Of a stretch of 64,000 bases of DNA, positions 1-17,529 are shown piece by piece. This DNA comes from Scatophagus argus (Eukaryota > Chordata > Actinopteri > Scatophagidae). The stretch's first letter is position 1. Each line of letters opens with the position of its first letter. The notes below the pieces were generated by a model. That model made no database searches. It was not told where the DNA came from and saw nothing but the letters and a program-made list of their open reading frames with translations. A program made the position numbers and the translations under genes. Where the stretch lies: positions 17,480,001 to 17,544,000 of the forward strand of contig NC_058501.1 of the NCBI RefSeq assembly GCF_020382885.2, given 5' to 3'.

Positions 1-1915
1 TCGGTTTATTTCCACATCAGACCCCGACTCTCAGAACTAATCTGAGCTTTAGGTAAGGTAACAGATGAAGCTTCATTTCACAGCAGTTGGTGGTGGGTGC
101 AGTCTGCATAGGAACTTTCTCCCTTCTCAGCTACTTAATATACAAGGAGGGTTTGTATGACTGGTGATTAAGTGCTGTAGAGTTAATGACACAGGAAGCT
201 GCAGAGGCTAAAGGACAGAAAATACTCACAAACTATGACCATAGCAAGCTAGGAAATGAACAGTTCTTAAGTTTTATTACTTTCATTTCTTCCACCTCTC
301 AGATGCTACATGCAGGGTAACAGGTGAGGGTGCACACACACACACACACACGCTGCACACTGACATCTCAACAGAATGAAAGTGCACACATGGGGATTAT
401 CTCAGTATTTGTAGTATGTATAGCCTACTGTGAATCATTTTAACCAGTTTAAGTCAGTAGGATTACTCCAAGCTTCAGCCCCTTTCACCATTCAGAGACA
501 CGAAAAAGACAATCCACTGACTTTAAGACATGAGTGATGAGGAGATCTCATCGTTTTTCTTGACCTTTAATTAATCCTCCATCTCAGCCCCAAACAATCT
601 GTGCCCCACATCCACAGCTGTAACTCAGACTTGTTGTGGACTAGTGTGAAATGATGTGGACAAGTCAACAGCAGCCCCTTTTCTGGAATGTGATTATGCC
701 AAGTTTGTTCTCACTGAGCCCCTCATTGTAGTCAAGAAGTCCAAGCAGTCCTTTGAAGCCCTTGTATGAGCCACAAAGAGGGAAACTGCATCCCTGGTGC
801 CAAACGGGCTTGTCAAATCTGAGGAAAAGGGGCACAGAAGAGGAGGAGAGTCTGCTGCTGCCCTCGACGAAACCGGAAAGGCTTTTCCAAGCAGAGAGAC
901 AATGCTGCCAGACGGGGGCAGTGGACAGGACGTGTTCAAATGCGTCTGCGCAGGGTTTTTTTTGTATCTGGCTGTGATCCAGACACAAAGGATAAATGTA
1001 AAATTCCACAACCAGCTGCACTTTAACTCCTACATGCATATACCCGGCCACGATGAAACCTCTCTTTAAGGGGCCTGATATGATTCCTGTCAGTGTGGAT
1101 TCAAATGCATCTTGAATTGCAGTGATTTCACATATTTGCCAAGGGAGATCAAAATTCGGGACGATGTGTCTGCCTTTTTTTTTTTTTTTTTTTTTTTAAA
1201 TCCTCTCCCACAAAGTATTGCCAAACCATTCGATGTAAAATATTATTTAAAAATGGAATGGCACCATCAGTTCATCTCATTTGACAACCTTTTGTTCTGA
1301 AACTATCAGTGCATTTGAGGCGTGTTTACTCATCGAACGATCAGTCTTCGCTCATCCAAACATATTAACTGTATTTTAAGAACTCGCAGTTACGGCGATG
1401 CTCTAACAGAGAGTCGTGTTTTTAGTGTGAATGTCAACACCAACCTCCGTGTTATCCCATGTTAGTACATTAAGTTGACTGTGGTAGAACCTACCCCTTA
1501 CTGATTGTATAGCACTGTAAATCAGTCCTGGGATGATCAAGATTATCAAGTAATACATGTTTACTGTGCCATTTTTTGATACACTGTAGTTCAGCTAAAC
1601 CCATATTATATATATATGAGTTATATGAGATATATATATATCTCATATATATATATGTATACTGTATGTACTTAGAAACTCCTCAGTGTCTAATTTCGTC
1701 CTTTTGTGTCCACGAAGTTGAGCATTATAGTATGTACATATTTTTAAGGACAGAATTGTAATTGCCTTTACTAATATATGGAAAACTCTGTCACATTTGG
1801 GGTCTTCTGTATCTCTGTAGAACGCTTGCTATCTTGACGCCATTGTAATTCATTGTTGTCTATTTTTGTAGATGTTTTAATAAAGTTAACCTTTTCAAAT
1901 AAATCAAGATGTGGT
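1..1915 (+). other. Probable 3' UTR of an upstream plus-strand gene
   Basis: No convincing coding exon is visible on either strand. The stretch is AT-rich, holds a (CA)n tract at 333-351, a T-run at 1177-1197 and an AT palindrome near 1612-1665, and ends with two AATAAA signals at 1879 and 1898. This looks like the tail of a transcript entering from the left. In mammals the flot1 neighbour is IER3, but nothing here lets me name the gene. Confidence 0.45.
1879..1903 (+). terminator. Tandem polyadenylation signals
   Basis: Two AATAAA hexamers at 1879-1884 and 1898-1903 on the plus strand close the putative upstream 3' UTR. The flot1 tail on the minus strand ends about 330 bp further on, so the two genes are convergent. 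Confidence 0.5.
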
Positions 1916-1917
1916 CT

Positions 1918-2101
1918 AGGGCTACGACTAATGCTGACTTTAATTATTGATTCATCTACCAACTGTTTTTGGGGTTTTTTTTAGATTAATTGATTGTTTG
2001 GTCCATAAAACTGTAGTAGAAGTGAAAGTGAAGCTGATTTATCCAACTAGCAGTCCGATACCCAAACAAATAAAACAGCAAATATTCACAATTGAGAAGG
2101 G
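1918..2101 (+). repeat. Dispersed 'GGGCTGCAACTAAC' repeat, copy 1
   Basis: This begins with a variant of the AGGGCTRCAACTAAY...ATTATTGATTYATCT head, passes through TTGTTTGGTCCATAAAA, and ends near AATATTCACAATTGAGAAGG. The same order of blocks recurs at 20957 and 45135. It is a common kind of short non-coding interspersed repeat in fish; I do not assign it to a named family. Confidence 0.7.
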
Positions 2102-2231
2102 ACCTTCAAATGTTGTGTGCATTTCTTGAAAACTTTTGCTACTCCATGTGATCTTAAATGAAACTTCGGTTCAGGAATTTGATGTGAAGAAACGGAGCAA
2201 ACAGCAGCAGGTTTGGGCGACTGCACCACAT

Positions 2232-2237
2232 TTTATT
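2232..2237 (-). terminator. flot1 polyadenylation signal
   Basis: The plus strand reads TTTATT, so the minus strand carries AATAAA about 1.5 kb past the proposed flot1 stop. No other gene on this strand competes for it. Confidence 0.6.
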
Positions 2238-3769
2238 GTCTACAGAACATTTCCCTACAGATAAATCTTGAATATCTAACAGTAACTAGTATACAACTTA
2301 CAAACTATGTAAAAATGGCTTAATGTCAATTTAAATGATAGACATGCACCAGCACATTCTTAAGGGAAGTAGAAGATTAGTCACGAGAACATGCAACAGA
2401 AGTAGAAACTGATTTGGCTTGGTCTATGGCCGTCGATACTAGCAGCCAATGGCTTATGATCAATTGCATATGAAGAAATATTACCTGACAGAAATTTAAC
2501 AGGCTCAACTAGAGGAAGTCGACTTGACCTCACTGTTGAGTTTTGACCAGGCACTTGGCGATAACAAAATGCATAACGGTTGGTAGTGGTATCTTAGTGA
2601 AAAATATGGAAAAAAAAGAAAGAAGTAAATCAACTTGTGAAATTAATCAACCCCTGATCAGAGGCACTAAACTATCATTCAAAACTGTTCATAACTGAAA
2701 TCTATAACACGCAGCATCACATTGTCGTGGAAAATTAGTACAACAAATTTAAAGACCACAAAAGTCCTACTATCTTCCGTATGTCAGTTACAACTCCAGG
2801 CAGCAAGTAAGCAGGCGAGTTTGTTTGGTAGTTAGTGAATCTTCTTCTTTACACTCATCATATAATGGCCAAGACTCCACAAGGCAAGACACAGCAGCAA
2901 AGTCAACATTGTTTGCTTTTCCACAACAACACACTTTCATTGCTTTCAAGTGGAAACCTCTTTAGCTTGTACCACTTCCTTCCCCCTTACTCTGAAACGC
3001 AAAGCGAATCCTTGCACTTTACACGACTTTTCGCACTTGCACGACCGATTTTGGATCCAGTAACATCATTTCGACATAGAAGCTTGTGGAGCAAACAAGT
3101 GACAACCCATCTTTGTGTCTACAATGAACGAGTGCACCAAAAAGCAAAAGAAACATGAATGTAGGTTGTGTGAGGTAAACAGTACAGAACTGCAATGACA
3201 ACAACGATGCGTTCACACACACAAAGCTATGCGGTGATGCTATGATAAAAAGGCTCTGCAATATTTAAAGAAATGAAAGGCACAAGTTAAATAATGCATT
3301 ACAGTTCAATGACCTGGTCCCTATGCAGGGAAAATTAGGCTGGCTGACTGCAAGATAAAAAAAATAATAATAAAAACTTCCATACTGAAGTACCCTACGG
3401 AGTTCAAGACATCCTACGTGGACAACTACTGGGTAAATTAAGCTGAGGCTTTCGTCTCCTCCTTGCAAAAGTGTAGATTTCATGGTCAATAACTGTAACC
3501 ATCACAGTTGCCTTCCACCCACTGCAGAAAGCACAACAGTCCAACCCAGAGATGTGAAAAGAAACCACATAAAGGAGGAAGAAAAAAAACCTGATTCTGT
3601 TTAGATGCAAGAGACACACAAGTGAAACAAATGCATGCACACAATCAGACTACGGTGTTTGCAGAGTCGATACAGTCGATACAGTGGTTATAGGCACAAG
3701 GAGGAGAAGTGAAGCTCATAGTCTGGATACTGGTGACACCTCTCCTGAGTACTTCTACTGTAACTCTTC

Positions 3770-6700
3770 TTAATGCACAAGAGTAGTGCTCCCAGCAGCC
3801 TGCGAAGTCATTGAGAGAAACATGATATAATTATGACCTGCACCAGTCGTTTAGTCTCATACAGTATCGGTTTCTTGCACGCAAATTCCAGACTACCTGG
3901 GAGATGTTGATTCCAGTGAGTTTCTCCACAGTGTTAGGCAGCCTGGTCATGATATCTAGCACCTCTCCAGCAAGTTTGGCTGCTCCCACCTCTGAACCGC
4001 CACTGGATACCATAGTGACCTTGTTGGCTGCGGACAGAGGCTTGCTGATCTCCTCTGCCATCTGCGGGACAGGAAAGAACAGAGGAATTAATTGCAGTTA
4101 AGGTCAAATTTTTAAAAAGACTCAAAGCAGAGATTTTGCATTCAAGGATTTTGTTATCAGTGCAGCATAGGATGTATGTATGTAAGAGGGTACAGGAGAG
4201 AGAAAGACTTAATTTTGACTTTTCTGGAAGAAAAAAAACATAAAGGAACTTGCAAACATTGGGATTTATAAGGAAACATGAACTTTTCCTTAAGTGAAAA
4301 GGTTGTATGTGATATTGAGAGCCACACAACTTCAGGCGACAAGAAAGAGGAACCTGATTTCGCAATCTTTCAAGACCTTGATGTTCAAGAAAATTCTTCT
4401 TATTCAGTGAATTGCGGTTGTGCGTGGACATAATAAAAGACAGGGAAGTAATATTTAAAATCATAAAATCAGCAAAATAATTAGGAATTGTTACCAAAAA
4501 AGAATGAAAAGAAATAGATTAATTTATGTAATTCTAAGTTGCAGTGAACTAAAATTAGGATGACAGATCCTTCATGCTGCTGACAAGTGGAAACTAGTGA
4601 GTTGTAAAGCAACATGGTCACCCACAGTTTGTAAGGTTTAATAATCACAGTTTATCTGATGTATTAATGAGAGTCAGACTGACCAGTGGCAGTTTCTCCA
4701 ACAGCATGTCCACCATGGCTCCATCTTTGTACTGCTTGAAGGCATCAGCTTTCTTGTTCATCTGCTCTGCCTCAGCGCGACCCTTAGCTTCCATGGCAAA
4801 TGCCTCTGCCTCACCCTTCATCTACACACACACACATAAAAATACGGAGTGAAGAAGTAGTCTCGAACAATTGAAGTGTGCGAGACTACAAGGCCTAACA
4901 GTCATAATGTTTGGTAAATATGAAATGCTTAACAGAAAGCGGCGGAAAAGTGGAAATGAAATATGGATTGTGGTCTAGACCTGCTCCATTTGAAAAGAGT
5001 CATGAGATAACTTTTGCTGTGATTTGGCACTTTATAAACAAAACTAACATTGTTTGATTTAGAAAGAGTACTCCAAAAATGAAAAAAGAAAACCTGCAGC
5101 AGGACTCACTCTGATAGACTCGGCCTCGGCCTCAGCCTCCATGATGAGCTGCAGGCTGCCAGGAAGAAGAGAGATTATGAGTTGTTTAAATGCCTAAAGT
5201 GGTTCTGTATTTTACTTTGTCCTTCTTGGTGCTGCTCAGGTGCATATAAGTAAATTTGTATGTGTGTTATAGATGATCAACATTCATTTAAAACCATACA
5301 ACAGTTAACATCAGCCAAGTTTTACCGCTGTGCCTCAGCCAGCCTCTCCAGTCTGTATTTCTCTGCTTCTGCAGGCTTCTTAATTTTGGCCTCCAGCTCC
5401 TTCTCCTTGCGGATGATCTCCTGCTCCTGCAGTGTAATCTGCTGTGTCCGCTCCACCACTTGAACCTGCATCTTCTCCTCCTCAATGCGCTGTTTGGTCT
5501 TGGCCACCTGATGACAGCAGAGGAAAAGGGGGAAAAACTAAACAAACACTGAAAAGTAATCAGATGCTTTCAACAATCTGGACTGATCCTTCAAAAAAAA
5601 AAAAAAAAAAAGGAGTCATAGTATAGAATAGAAGATTAGATCATGACCAGATGACTGTACCTGAAGCTGATAGGCCATTTCTGACTCAGCCTTCTTGGTA
5701 TTGACCTCAACATCATAGGCCGCCTTTTTCAGCTCGTAGTCTCTCTGGGCTTTTGCCATCTCGATCTCATTCTTGTACTGTGCCGAAACCTTCTCCTGCA
5801 TTGCGTGGGCCTCCTGTATACACAATGTAGCAGTCCAGAAACAGAGAAAGTGTTGGTATTTCTTTTTTACCGACAAATTATTCTCTTTTTAAGAATACCC
5901 CTGAGGCAGAACAGGGATTAAGGACCAACAAAAGAGATTATTTTACCCTAATGACGGCATCTCGTTTGTACTGAGCCTCTCCAATCCTGGCATCCTTCTG
6001 TACTTGGGCGGTTCTGGCTTTACCCAGGGAGTGAAGGTAGTCCTGAAAGAGAGAGAGACAGACAGAGAGTCTTAGAGAGGAGGAAACAGTAACAGTCAAG
6101 TACGAGACAACACAGTTGGAGCATTAAAAGGGAAGATGGGGCATTAGGCGAACAAAAGCAAGAGATGGTCTGGTTACCACTGAAGCACTTAGACCTAATT
6201 ATTGTACAGAGCGGTTGGGGTTCTGTTGCGTCAGAGGCAATGAGTCAATATTATTAAGTGCATTACCGTATATCACGCAAGACTAAAAGCTCACAGTGAC
6301 ACAACAAATTCCTGCTGCTCCAGTAATGTGGGTACGGTGATCTGATTTTTGTCACAAACACGCATTGGTAGAAAGTACCTGATCATCGTGAACATCTTTG
6401 AGCGTGTAGCTGACAACACCAATTCCCATGTTGACCAGATCAGAGGAGGCCACCTTGAAGACCTGCTCAGAGAACTTCTTACGGTCCTGGTAGATCTCCT
6501 GTACACAAACAGAGATATATTCATCAGAGGTATTACAAACTGTATGTGGGCGTCCAAGTAGTTAGTGATGGACAATCTTTCAGCAGAAAATGTCAAGCTA
6601 ATCCATTTAACAATGCCAGTGCACCAACCTCCACAGTCAGATGGGCAATGATGGCTCTCTGGTGTCCCTCCAGTGTCTCTAATGCAATCTGGGCAATCTC

Positions 6701-8365
6701 AGGCTCAGACTTGCCCATAAACATTTGGCAGGCGGTGGCCAGCATCTCCTTGTTCTGGCCCTGGATCTTGACCTGAAAAAAGACAGGAAAAGAAAATGCA
6801 AAAGAAGTGAGTTGGAAGTTGGACTCATGGAGGGACATGAAATCAAAGGTTGTCAACAGTAAAAATCTGGCATTACTTGAGTATGAGGTTACAATGTTTA
6901 AGAAGACAGTAGCACAAAAATGTAAGGGTGCGACAGTCAGTTATCATGTTTTTACTTGTCTAAAACACACAACTTCCTTAACAAACAACCGCTGACTCAG
7001 CAAACCCTTTCCCAGTGGGCGTCCTTGTGACCTTTTCCATCCAGCCTGGGGCCATTTTCAAGTGCTATTTTCTTATTTTTGATTTATCAACAGAAAATAG
7101 CCTTCAAACTGAACTGAATATGCAAGCTGTGGTTTTATATATAGCAGAGATTAGTGTTCTGCTAGTTTGTATATTAAAAATAATCAAGAAAGGTTACTTA
7201 TTCCGATCCCCTCATAATATAAAACCTTCATTAATATGTCCACAAAGAGCTCCAGGCCTGTCTGTGCAACAGCCTGTTTCTGTTGATTCAAAAGTTACTT
7301 TAAAATAGCTGACGCCCTTCCCTGCCTTTTGGTGTCTATCCATAACAACTTAATCTATTAAAAGAACTTTAATTTTTGTGCAAATTTGCACTGCTTATTG
7401 ACACCATTTAATCCACTGATGTTACCGCTGGCATTTCAATCATCCCATTCTCAAAGCATACCTGCGCAATGCCAGTGACAGAGATAGGGACACCATGACG
7501 AGTGTAGACTTTGTCACTCTTCACGTTTAGAGTTAGTGTGTTCAGCGTGATTCTGAAAAGAAAGGAGGAGGAAGAAGAAGGAAGAGTGAAATGGTTGTAA
7601 TAATAACAAAGAGTAAGAGTAAGAACGAACAGCCACAGACAAACACAAGGAATTATATCAATAATGAGCCACAATCAACCATGCTGCTAAAAACAAACAC
7701 CCAGCAATGGATAACACATGTCTCATCTATCAACATTTCAACATCTCCCATGTTTGTTGACCAATAAACAACAACAGGCAGCCATGCTGTACTTCAAACA
7801 AAAAAGAGAAATAGAAATGTAAAATGGGCGTCACCTCTGAATCTGCTGAATACACGGGAAGACAAACACTCTTCCACCAGCAATCATTAGAGGAGGAGAA
7901 CGGCCAAAGCCTGGGTGGAAACAGAGGAGGGGTGAATACATAACAGAAACCTCACACTATCATCCAGTAACATGCAGCTAGTTCCTCTACAGTCGAGGAC
8001 AGAGTTCAGCGTGTAACCCTGTATTACAACAATATGAGTAATGCATTCAATTTATGGAAAATTCCTACTTTACTTCAAACTGACACTAAGTGCTGCCATC
8101 TGTCCTCTTATCACAAGACATGTGATGATTAAATCACACACATGACCAGGTTTATTGATCCACAAATCACATAGTACATTGATCTCATGAAAGTTTGTAA
8201 CAATATCACAGCATTAGAACAAGGAATAATCTGGTTTTCCAACATCCTGTTTTACTGTGAGAAAATAATCATGCATTTATGCATGATTATTCTCTTGAAG
8301 AGTTTCTGAGCAAATATCTTACCAGACACCACCATGGCTTCATTGGGTCCACATGTGTAAAACAT
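3770..8365 (-). CDS. flot1: Flotillin-1, 427 aa, 12 coding exons
   Basis: Membrane-associated scaffold of cholesterol-rich microdomains, forming flotillin-1/-2 hetero-oligomers at the inner leaflet and on endosomes. Coding exons run downward: 8365-8323, 7910-7835, 7552-7462, 6772-6629, 6498-6379, 6042-5947, 5813-5661, 5507-5326, 5155-5110, 4821-4684, 4061-3897, 3799-3770. All phases join, and the 427-aa total equals the human protein. The start [15 protein letters not shown] matches the family; Cys34, the known palmitoylation site, is present in FPCIQQIQR. The N-terminal half is the SPFH/PHB domain (to about residue 190). The C-terminal half is a heptad-rich coiled coil with the EAEAEAE flotillin signature around residue 310. 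The last exon (AAGSTTLVH then stop) is my inference: it restores length and phase but does not resemble the mammalian tail. A non-coding first exon ends near 9198. Confidence 0.95.
4971..5042 (+). repeat. Non-LTR retrotransposon/SINE-type 3' tail, copy 1
   Basis: The string TGGTCTAGACCTGCTC, then GTCATGAGATAACTT, then GTGATTTGGCACTTTATAAA is shared with 62558-62638. The TTTGGCRCTATATAAA ending is typical of fish LINE/SINE 3' ends. Only the tail is present, inside a flot1 intron. Confidence 0.55.
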
Positions 8366-9197
8366 CTTGACTTCTGATTTGGGGGAGAAAAAATGAATGA
8401 AAGTCCATGGACGTTACTACAGTATCGTGTTTTCTTATGCATTTGGGTTGTAAATAAGCTGGTAAATTTGGAAAAAAAACAAACATCTTGCATATATGAA
8501 GCTAGAAAACAAGACACCAAAGTATATGTTTATTTCTAAATTGTAAACAATATGTGCCTTCGCCCCACATGGCCATTAGCGTTAACGACATCAAAAAGAT
8601 CAACACAAAGCCCAATCGACCGCACAAAACATAACTCAGAAATATATTTCATGAAAAACATTATTCTTCGGTTCGAGCAAACCATAAAATAATTCTGACA
8701 TTACCTTTAATTCATTTGTTTATTTTTATGCATAATGATCTGAAGAGTTTATTACTGGATAAATAGTTTGGGGATAAAGAAACTCAAGAGCATAGCAGTG
8801 ACTAACTAACACTTGTCCATGTCAATCATTTAAAATCAAACCTTTAATGAAGTTTCCATTTTTTTCACTGTGAACCTAAACGCTCCTCCCCCCACTTAAC
8901 GATCACTAACAGGGCGGTCTGCTCGCTACGAACCCAAGTTGATTCGTACAAAATGCATCATCAATAATGTGTCGTCAAGAGAAACCAGCAACTCGAATCC
9001 GAACTTCTCGATCCTCTAGGAATAAAAAACAAAATAACGGTCCGTAAAGAATGCTAGCTTTCATACTTAGATTAGCTAACGGGGTGATACAAACGTAGCA
9101 AAAGACCATAACGTCACGCCAGTGGAAAACACTGCAGCGTCTATACGACAGCGACGAACTACTACTAAACGATTTAACAATATTCCGTTTAACTTAC

Positions 9198-9295
9198 CGA
9201 TATCCGGTTAACAGAAAAGAAACCCCTTTAAAAATAAATCAAGGTCAGTCTGTCCTGTCGCAACGATCTAGCAATAGCCCGTTTCCCGTCAACAG
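9198..9295 (-). promoter_or_regulatory. flot1 non-coding exon 1 and promoter region
   Basis: On the minus strand a good donor (TCG|GTAAGTT) ends an exon at 9198, upstream of the first coding exon at 8365. The stretch above it is the plausible transcription start area. The exact start site cannot be read from sequence. Confidence 0.4.
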
Positions 9296-11480
9296 GAATG
9301 ACAAAAATGTCTGTTTGCAGAGGGAAGTCCGCTCTGACCACGCCCATATTCATTACAATAATAACACATGTCGCCCTCTGGCGGTTGATGGTAATAACTG
9401 CACCTCCATTGTTGCAGCTCTATCTATCTATCCATCCAGAGGTGTGTAACTGGTGTAAATGAGAAGGACAAAAGTAAAGCACACAACAATGTCAACAAAA
9501 ACGGAACCTATACACTTTGTAAGGGGAGAACTTAAGGAAGCACTGTTGAACTGGAATGGTAACGACCTATGAAGTGGTCACTGAGTGTATACGATAACTG
9601 TTAAATAAATATTTTGGTCTGTAGCATTTTATACCAGTGGTTTCCAGTGACCTCTTCGCATTGCCTGAGGCGTTGGTTGCCGGCTGTTTCAGCAAAGTCT
9701 GCAGTCCTGTCTGAATCTGTAATCTTACATAATCATTTCTGCCCATTTGTGTATTGAATGTCTGATTTAAAACAGATGATACAGAATGTTGCAGACAGGG
9801 AGGGCACCACACGAAACACAAGACTGCTGATTATAAGGTTTTGTTGTGGTTGCCCATACGTTTCATTAACTGAGTCTGACATGACAATTTAACCTTCACC
9901 ATCAGAGCTCAGACTTGCCTCTGACTACAGCACAAAAAATGACCGCGTCATATTAACTATCAGTTCACCGCAGTATGTATTTAGTTACATTAATAATCAA
10001 CATAAAATATCTTCACTGTAAATGAAATGTATTAAAAAGCAACACAGACTTAATCATGTTTTTAATAATCATATTAGACTTGTTTAATGGCCACTAAAAT
10101 TCAGTTGCTTGAAAGTTAGTAAATTGAGTTGAAGTAATTTGAGCAAAATATAATATCAGGACTATTAAATAAAATCCTTCAGCAGCAGTTTAGTTCAAAC
10201 CCTGTAAATGACTGTTAAAACTCTAATCTGATTATTTTTTAGACATGGATGGCTTTGGTTTTGTCCCGATTTTCCTCACTTGTCCGATGGGAGCTGTGTG
10301 CACGGGCCTGACTCATTTCTCTCTGACGAAACATCAAACACTGACTCCTGTGCTCTCGCTGTGTTCCTTTCGATAAATCTTTGGTTTATTTTCACCACCG
10401 TGTGATCATAAGTTTCCTGATCAGCAAGATGTATCTAACTGGTGTATCTGTAATAATCAAACTCTAGCAATAATGCTTCTGGAAAATCTGGAATAGTAAA
10501 GGATAACATATATGCAGCTAACAAACTATAACATAAATGACAAACTACATTATGAGGCTGCGTCAGCTCAAATTTTCTGGGAATGTCACAAACAAACAGA
10601 TAAATCACAAACCTCCAAAATGGAAAGCTACAGAACTAGCTGTTACTGTTTTCTCAGTGCTGTTTCCAAGGCTAACGATTAACCACAGCTTTTAGTGCAG
10701 AATAAACAAGGAGTCCTTGAAGCTCCCAGTAAAAAGAAAAGACACAGATAAAATGAAATGCGGACATCTACATTTCCATGACAACTGGCCCATCCTTATC
10801 TGCAGATAAAAATTTGATTTCATTTCGCTTGATTTCTCTAAAATTTGTCTTGCATCAAAAGGCCTATACTGGTCCAAAACACACTATTTATACAAACACT
10901 GACCATATATCACATCTATGCAGTTTTCTCTTGCTCCCATATTCAGTGCTTAGACTACATAAAGGTAAATAAAAAAATAACATAATCTGGAGGAAATGCA
11001 TGAGAACTCCAATTAGTCATCAATATCATATAATATGATAAAGAACTGCAGAACACAACAACTCGTGTAAAGCCAGATATTTCCTAATATTGCCAAAGCA
11101 CCCAGGGAAGAGGAGCTTGAACTGACTGACCCCACCTTGTCTCAAACATGAAACTGAAATTCCTGCCATCTGTCTACTCTGCAGGGAGTGTTACAGCAAC
11201 GAGAATGACTTAAAATTGCTGATTATCTTTAATATTCTAATATCTGAAATTAAAATAAAACAAACAAAAAACAGCTGTGTTATATCTTACTGGGTATTAC
11301 TGGACGCCAGCTGGTAAAATTCTGGTCAGTCTCGATGTCTAATATCCCCTCCCTGGTCTGCAGCAGCGCCCCTCCCCAGCCCTCAGTCTGGATCAGTCGT
11401 CTCAGCCAATCCGCGTAACGCAGCAGCTGGGTCCTGGTCTGGCCACGCCCCCTCCCCCTGCCCCTGCCTCGTTCTGGAAA
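9296..11480. other. Intergenic, flot1 to beta-tubulin
   Basis: Divergent intergenic region between the flot1 start and the tubulin promoter. I see no coding exon, RNA gene or clear mobile element. It is AT-rich until about 11330, then becomes GC-rich toward the tubulin promoter. Confidence 0.6.
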
Positions 11481-11484
11481 CGCT

Positions 11485-11498
11485 CCAATATTATAAAT
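11485..11498 (+). promoter_or_regulatory. Beta-tubulin core promoter (CCAAT and TATA)
   Basis: CCAAT at 11485 lies almost against TATAAAT at 11492, about 100 bp before the start codon. The preceding 130 bp are GC-rich. The TATA-to-ATG distance fits a short 5' UTR, as in other vertebrate beta-tubulin genes. Confidence 0.65.
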
Positions 11499-11589
11499 GC
11501 TTTGTCCGACACTTTAAAACTAGTCTGCGGTCGACTCATCGGTACTGTGAAGCATTTCTGCCCGTCGTTGTAAAACTTTCGCATCCACT

Positions 11590-15937
<4,348 letters not shown>

Positions 15938-16089
15938 AGAAAAAGATGTGAAGGTCAAGACATCAACTCCAAAACGCAAATAATCAAAAAGGAACAACCA
16001 CATAAGTAACCAAGGAACAAACATACAGTAGTTATCGTTGATAGAATCAAACTTTAGCATACATTAGATATTTCTTGTGATTCACTGCT

Positions 16090-16095
16090 AATAAA
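16090..16095 (+). terminator. Beta-tubulin polyadenylation signal
   Basis: AATAAA lies 153 bp after the tubulin stop, followed by a GT-rich stretch (TGAAAATGTGTTTG). This is a normal spacing for a short tubulin 3' UTR. Confidence 0.75.
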
Positions 16096-17525
16096 GTTGT
16101 CAATGAAAATGTGTTTGCCTTTCATTAATGTTTGTATATTAATGAGCGTTATTTGTCTGATAAAACACCAACTGCTGCTCAGCCATTAAATTCCAATCAC
16201 ATTTCAGAAAATAAAATATAAAGATATCAAAGGGGTATTTGTACCCTGATTGCATCAGAAGTTTCTATGGTAGAGGTTGCTGGTGAATTCATGGGCCCTT
16301 TCCTGGAGCTGTAAAAAAAAAAAAAAAAAAGCTGACATTCATCGCATTAAGCTATAAAACAGTTACATACACTTGCATACAGGAATTCTCAGAGCAGACA
16401 TGCAGCAGGTCCGATATGTTGCCAGATATTATATTGAGTGTTATAGGTGTAATATCTAGAGGTTTTCCCACTCTGCAAGCAGTATGATGGTTAAGGGCAC
16501 ATGACCAATTTGCAACATAAGTCAGACCAATGTTTTTTTTTCTCTTGTCAAACACATTCCCACATCTATGAGTCAATCCTAAGAACATATGTTCATAGCA
16601 GCTGGTCCATGTTCCTCCCACACCGGCCCCAGAGCTGCTGTGTGGTAACTTGCAAACGCAAAATAGTGAGACAATATGCTGGTTCCAAAACACCAACTTT
16701 GTAAAACGTCAGGTCAAAATGAAATACAAACATTAACCTGACTGAAAATGCCAACATTGTTGCCCTTAGCAGAAACAAGATTCCAAACTGAAGCCACTCA
16801 GTGACAGAGTAGCCAGTAAAATAGGTTTTTGAGCATATATTCATAAATGTGCTCAGAAATATTACGCTGGTGAATCCAGTAGTATGTGGACAGACACAAA
16901 GGGGCAAACACGACAAAATGTGGTCCACTGCAGGAGATCAGCCCAAACCAGAAAAAACAGAAATCCTGTAATTTCCCCTCTGTGGGACAAATAAATGTTT
17001 TCTTAAATAAAAACAAATATCTTTTGACACATTTCTCTTCAAGGCCTCAATGTTTAGGTAATAAAACAACACCCTCCTCAAGGCCCTTATGTCAGGTTAT
17101 GTTGTGCCTTACAAACTTCCACATACAAACGTTCACAGAAATAGAAAAGCAAGTAATATTTGAATTGTGCGGAGGAACAAAAGTATGTTTTTAGACCACT
17201 TCATGAAATAGCAAACTAAAAAAGGGCCTTCGTAACGAAAATTTCAAGTACTGTTATGCCACTCATGATGTGACACTGTTTACAAATTCTTTATTGTTAT
17301 TTTTTTATCAAACTATCTGTTAGCATTTCCCAAAGGAATTAAAAACTGTGTACGTTAAGAGAATTTACCCAGTTTCGATAATTACTGACTGTATATAGTG
17401 TAAAAAGACCAAACCCAGCAATAGAAACGTCACTGTAGCCTCCTCTAGCCCTGGGTATAGCCCCTTTAAGATATGGGTGTAGAGCGCGAAAGTCAATGCA
17501 TGAGCAATGACGCTGCGGGAAATTT
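16096..17525. other. Intergenic, tubb to mdc1
   Basis: No full gene is visible. It holds an A-run at 16313-16330 adjoining one possible minus-strand terminal exon (16258-16312, see findings). It also holds an old retrotransposon-like tail near 16968-17000 (TAATTTCCCCTCTGTGGGAC then AATAAA-like sequence). Confidence 0.5.
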
Positions 17526-17529
17526 TGAT

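Noticed and set aside
3934-4497. 187-codon minus-strand open frame spanning a flot1 exon edge
   Set aside because: Most of it is intron read-through in the wrong frame of the flot1 exon at 4061-3897.
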